7,183 nt of DNA from positions 1 through 7,183 of the forward strand of contig JBJKRF010000115.1 of NCBI GenBank assembly GCA_046704785.1. The letters run 5' to 3'. Positions 5,572 through 7,183 of this stretch are shown here, piece after piece. A program made the translations under genes and the position numbers. The first letter of the stretch is position 1; each line of letters begins with the position of its first letter. The notes beneath the pieces are model-generated. The model saw nothing but the letters and a program-made list of their open reading frames with translations, ran no database searches and had not been told where the DNA came from. Source of the stretch: JBJKRF01 sp046704785 (GTDB lineage Bacteria > Chloroflexota > Anaerolineae > Anaerolineales > Villigracilaceae).

Positions 5572-5579
5572 CCTCCTTT
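5572..5579 (-). promoter_or_regulatory. Shine-Dalgarno of the 28-codon ORF
   Basis: AAAGGAGG lies on the minus strand, 8 nt before the ATG at 5563. It is near-ideal and is the main evidence that this very short ORF is translated. Its last GG is part of a GGCGCAC segment that could pair with the end of the ORF. Confidence 0.7.
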
Positions 5580-5598
5580 CGGTAAATTTGACAGGCGG

Positions 5599-5627
5599 AG
5601 TGTATCATGCTGAGGAAACAGCGTCAA
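5599..5627 (-). promoter_or_regulatory. Sigma70-type promoter upstream of the 28-codon ORF
   Basis: On the minus strand the -35 is TTGACG (5627-5622, 5/6), the spacer 17 nt, and the -10 TACACT (5604-5599, 4/6), preceded by TGA to give an extended -10. The expected start is near 5592, giving a leader of about 165 nt to the first terminator. It lies about 20 bp past the stop of the lipoprotein gene, with no terminator between them. Confidence 0.65.
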
Positions 5628-5647
5628 GGGAAGCTCGAGCAAGCGAC

Positions 5648-6661
5648 TTATTTTACGCTGGGGCTGATCAGGCCAGCAGAGAGGTCTTTCAATGTCTGTT
5701 GTGCAAGGTTCTGCTTGCCCGGACTGAAAAGATCGGTATCGACATCTGTAAAGTTCAGCGGCGAGGGGAAGGCTTGCCCGCCCTTGCCGGCAATCAAATC
5801 CGGCCAGACGACGGTGAGCGACTTCTTGAAGTCCGGCTGAAGCGTGACAACCCATCCGGCCGGGTTATCAGCAGGTGTCGTTGTGCCAATCATGGATACA
5901 TTGGTGGTTGCCAAGTAATCGATCAATTCAGGAATGGCGACCTCCGGCTGAAAGAACATCGTGCTCACCTGGTTATGGATCAAATAATCGGCATAGGCAG
6001 AATACTCTGAGGGTTTGGCATCGTTGGGAATCGCGATAGAAAGCGGGTAATTAAGAAATGGCCCCGTAGCCGGGTTACACAATCCGCAATAGAATTGTTG
6101 CCCGGCCTGATATGCGTCAATGGCCGTCTGGGCATCCGGCGAATCCTTGCGGACGATGATCCCGGTGCGATAATCTTGGGTGATCATGGCAGCGATGTAC
6201 CCGGCGATGAAAGCCACGTGGTCAATCGCCGTTGTCTGCGCCCCCAAGGTGCTGACATTCCCAGCGGCTTTTACACCGGGGATGTTTATCGCCAGGAACT
6301 GTGCCTGTGGCGCTGCGGCTGCCAATTGGGCGAGTCCGGGGTCGGGCGGCAGGGCGATGACCACCTTCAGGGTTGGATCGAGGTCAGCGGTGGTGAGTTT
6401 GTTGAGCACCTCGAAGCGATAACCTGCCGCTTCTGCCAGGTTGTAGACTTGCGTCTGGTAAGCTTTAGAGTCGGCGGCGTCCATGTCGGCCGGAATAACC
6501 AGAATAGCCAGCGGAGCAGGCGGCGTCGACGTGGGTCCGACCGTTGGCTCGGGCGTGGAGCTTGGCGCAGGTGTGGCAGTTGGCCCTTGCGAGCCGGGAA
6601 CACCCATCGCGCAGGACGTCAAAAAGAGGAGTAGAAGCAGGAAGGTAAGTCGAAGTCGCAC
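5648..6661 (-). CDS. BMP/Med-family substrate-binding lipoprotein
   Basis: 337 aa, exported and lipid-anchored. The GTG start gives a basic MRLRL, a hydrophobic stretch and the lipobox LTSC with Cys17. A flexible Thr/Pro/Ser-rich linker (about 24-50) leads to a periplasmic-binding-protein type 1 fold of the BMP/Med/TmpC family. Its hallmark is DHVAFIAGYIAAMITQDYRTGIIV (148-170), the AF.AGY.A block, followed by the DA..A..AYQAGQQFY helix. Family members bind nucleosides or similar ligands for ABC transporters or act as sensors; no permease or ATPase genes are visible, so the ligand is unknown. A CGLC pair (C192/C195) is unusual and could form a disulfide or bind metal. GTG is supported by GGAG 9 nt upstream. 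No terminator follows, and a promoter starts about 20 bp past the stop. Confidence 0.85.
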   Translation of the reverse strand: MRLRLTFLLLLLFLTSCAMGVPGSQGPTATPAPSSTPEPTVGPTSTPPAPLAILVIPADMDAADSKAYQTQVYNLAEAAGYRFEVLNKLTTADLDPTLKVVIALPPDPGLAQLAAAAPQAQFLAINIPGVKAAGNVSTLGAQTTAIDHVAFIAGYIAAMITQDYRTGIIVRKDSPDAQTAIDAYQAGQQFYCGLCNPATGPFLNYPLSIAIPNDAKPSEYSAYADYLIHNQVSTMFFQPEVAIPELIDYLATTNVSMIGTTTPADNPAGWVVTLQPDFKKSLTVVWPDLIAGKGGQAFPSPLNFTDVDTDLFSPGKQNLAQQTLKDLSAGLISPSVK

Positions 6662-6692
6662 AGTTGTTTTCTCCAGTGACAGATTGAGTGGT

Positions 6693-6698
6693 ATTTTA
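6693..6698 (-). promoter_or_regulatory. Candidate -10 box for the lipoprotein gene
   Basis: TAAAAT on the minus strand (5/6 of consensus) lies 31 nt before the GTG at 6661. The -35 region (CGTCTC at 17 nt) is poor, so this is only a candidate. Confidence 0.3.
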
Positions 6699-6802
6699 AC
6701 TGATTAAGCCAAAACGAGACGGACAAAAGCTACGACTTTTCAAGTTCCCAGTGATGATATGTAGAGAGTTTTATCCTGCTGACTCCCAAGGCCAAAGCGG
6801 CG

Positions 6803-6850
6803 AAAATAGAGAGGCCCTCTTGCACCAGACTCATGCGCAAGAGGGCCTCT
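6803..6850 (-). terminator. Strong hairpin terminator without an identifiable gene
   Basis: A perfect 14-bp stem (6810-6823 with 6837-6850, arm AGAGGCCCTCTTGC) has a 13-nt loop. On the minus strand it is followed by CTATTTTCG, a short T-tract. The plus side has no T-run. It would end a minus-strand transcript coming from 6851 or beyond, yet no gene is seen there inside the window. Confidence 0.6.
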
Positions 6851-6884
6851 TGTGAAGAAGATGAAAACTTCTTGGCTCATGTGT

Positions 6885-7012
6885 GAAAAGTGTGCGAGGA
6901 ATGTCACTGCGAGAAGCCACACTTTGGCGACGAAGCAGTCTCCTTCATCCATCAAAAGGTGAGATTGCTTCACTCGCAAAGAACGCTCGTTCGCAATGAC
7001 ATGCACACTTTC
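6885..7012. repeat. Imperfect palindromic intergenic repeat (MITE/REP-like)
   Basis: The ends are inverted repeats: GAAAAGTGTGC (6885-6895) with GCACACTTTC (7003-7012), and ATGTCACTGCGAG (6901-6913) with CGCAATGACAT (6992-7002). Inside, GAAGCA-G-TCTC (6932-6942) pairs with GAGA-T-TGCTTC (6961-6971). The motifs TGTCA(C/T)TGCGAG, GAAGCA(A/G)TCTC and GAGATTGCTTC are those of a widespread non-coding dispersed repeat I recall from many bacterial intergenic regions, including Chloroflexota. It is probably a small non-autonomous element. A minus-strand reading frame over it is a by-product. Confidence 0.7.
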
Positions 7013-7015
7013 AAT

Positions 7016-7048
7016 TGAAACCACAGAATGCGGCATTGTGTGGTTTCA
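7016..7048. repeat. 33-bp near-perfect palindrome
   Basis: TGAAACCACA (7016-7025) and AATGC (7027-7031) are mirrored by GCATT (7033-7037) and TGTGGTTTCA (7039-7048), giving 15 complementary positions with one G-G mismatch around a single central base. There is no good T-tract on either side, so it is not a clear terminator. It could be a cruciform, a protein-binding site, or part of the neighbouring repeat element. Confidence 0.6.
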
Positions 7049-7062
7049 CAATATATATCATA

Positions 7063-7084
7063 GCGCGGCTTCCAGCCGCAACCA
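7063..7084 (+). repeat. REP-like hairpin, copy 1
   Basis: GCGGCT (7065-7070) and AGCCGC (7074-7079) form a 6-bp stem with a 3-nt loop, ending CCGCAACCA. The same tail recurs at 7146-7154 after a second short GC hairpin. Copy number elsewhere in the genome is unknown. Confidence 0.45.
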
Positions 7085-7097
7085 AATATAAAGAAGG

Positions 7098-7179
7098 TGG
7101 CCTGTCATTGTGGCATAATTCAGGATTAAAAAGCGGGAACGAAGCCCGCAACCACCTCTCTTCATGTCACGACAGGCCA
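7098..7179. repeat. Inverted repeat enclosing a second REP-like hairpin
   Basis: TGGCCTGTC (7098-7106) is a perfect 9-bp inverted copy of GACAGGCCA (7171-7179). Between them are GCGGG/CCCGC (7133-7137, 7145-7149) followed by CCGCAACCA, and GGTGG/CCACC (7096-7100, 7152-7156). It may be a small structured element or the flank of a transposase gene past the right edge. Confidence 0.4.
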
Positions 7180-7183
7180 TGGA

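Noticed and set aside
5453..6010. 185-aa plus-strand open frame
   Set aside because: It starts inside the terminator, crosses the promoter and short ORF region, and overlaps the BMP lipoprotein in antisense with no recognisable domain.
6740..7036. 98-aa minus-strand open frame
   Set aside because: It runs through the terminator hairpin and the palindromic dispersed repeat, its residues reflect those repeats (for example IANERSLRVKQSH), and it has no convincing start context.
6801..7183. CRISPR array or tRNA gene in the repeat-rich right end
   Set aside because: The repeats are inverted and unequal rather than regularly spaced direct repeats, and no cloverleaf or T-arm motif is present.

Overview
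This window looks like chromosomal DNA of a Chloroflexota bacterium, probably Anaerolineae-like. That is an inference from style, not from a marker gene: moderately high GC, a lipoprotein with a long Thr/Pro-rich linker behind its lipobox, an Eis-like triple-domain acetyltransferase, and several RimJ/RimL-type acetyltransferases. No rRNA, tRNA or CRISPR array is visible. Every confidently called protein gene lies on the minus strand, so transcription runs from high to low coordinates.

Right edge (about 6663-7183): non-coding and rich in repeats. It holds a 14-bp-stem terminator hairpin (6810-6850), a ~128-bp imperfect palindrome whose core resembles the dispersed TGTCATTGCGAG/GAAGCAATCTC intergenic repeat (6885-7012), a 33-bp near-perfect palindrome (7016-7048), two REP-like hairpins sharing CCGCAACCA, and a 9-bp inverted repeat at the very end. 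Next is a BMP/Med-type substrate-binding lipoprotein (5648-6661) with no transporter genes beside it.

Middle (5359-5640): a compact regulatory-looking module on the minus strand. In order it has a good sigma70-type promoter, a strong Shine-Dalgarno, a 28-codon ORF, and two tandem hairpins each followed by a T-tract. Immediately after comes a pair of abutting RimJ/RimL-type acetyltransferase genes (5358-4780 and 4779-4186). No convincing promoter fits between the terminators and the first acetyltransferase. The ORF also carries a segment able to pair with either its own SD region or the terminator region. A leader/attenuator controlling the acetyltransferase pair is the most interesting reading, though unproven.

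Then come a small zinc-ribbon protein with a Lys-rich tail (4067-3762), overlapping by 4 bp a HAD-IA hydrolase (3765-3166), followed 39 bp later by the Eis-like acetyltransferase (3126-1774). A perfect 12-bp stem terminator closes this unit (1734-1760).

Left part: a small three-helix membrane protein (start corrected to 1522) is followed after 13 bp by a two-module VOC-family dioxygenase-like protein (1109-198) whose SD overlaps the upstream stop codon. The unit ends in a 30-bp palindromic terminator at 146-175. On its 3' side a bacterial group IIC intron begins at position 140 (GTGCG, minus strand) and runs off the left edge. Insertion just after a terminator stem is the known target preference of class IIC introns.
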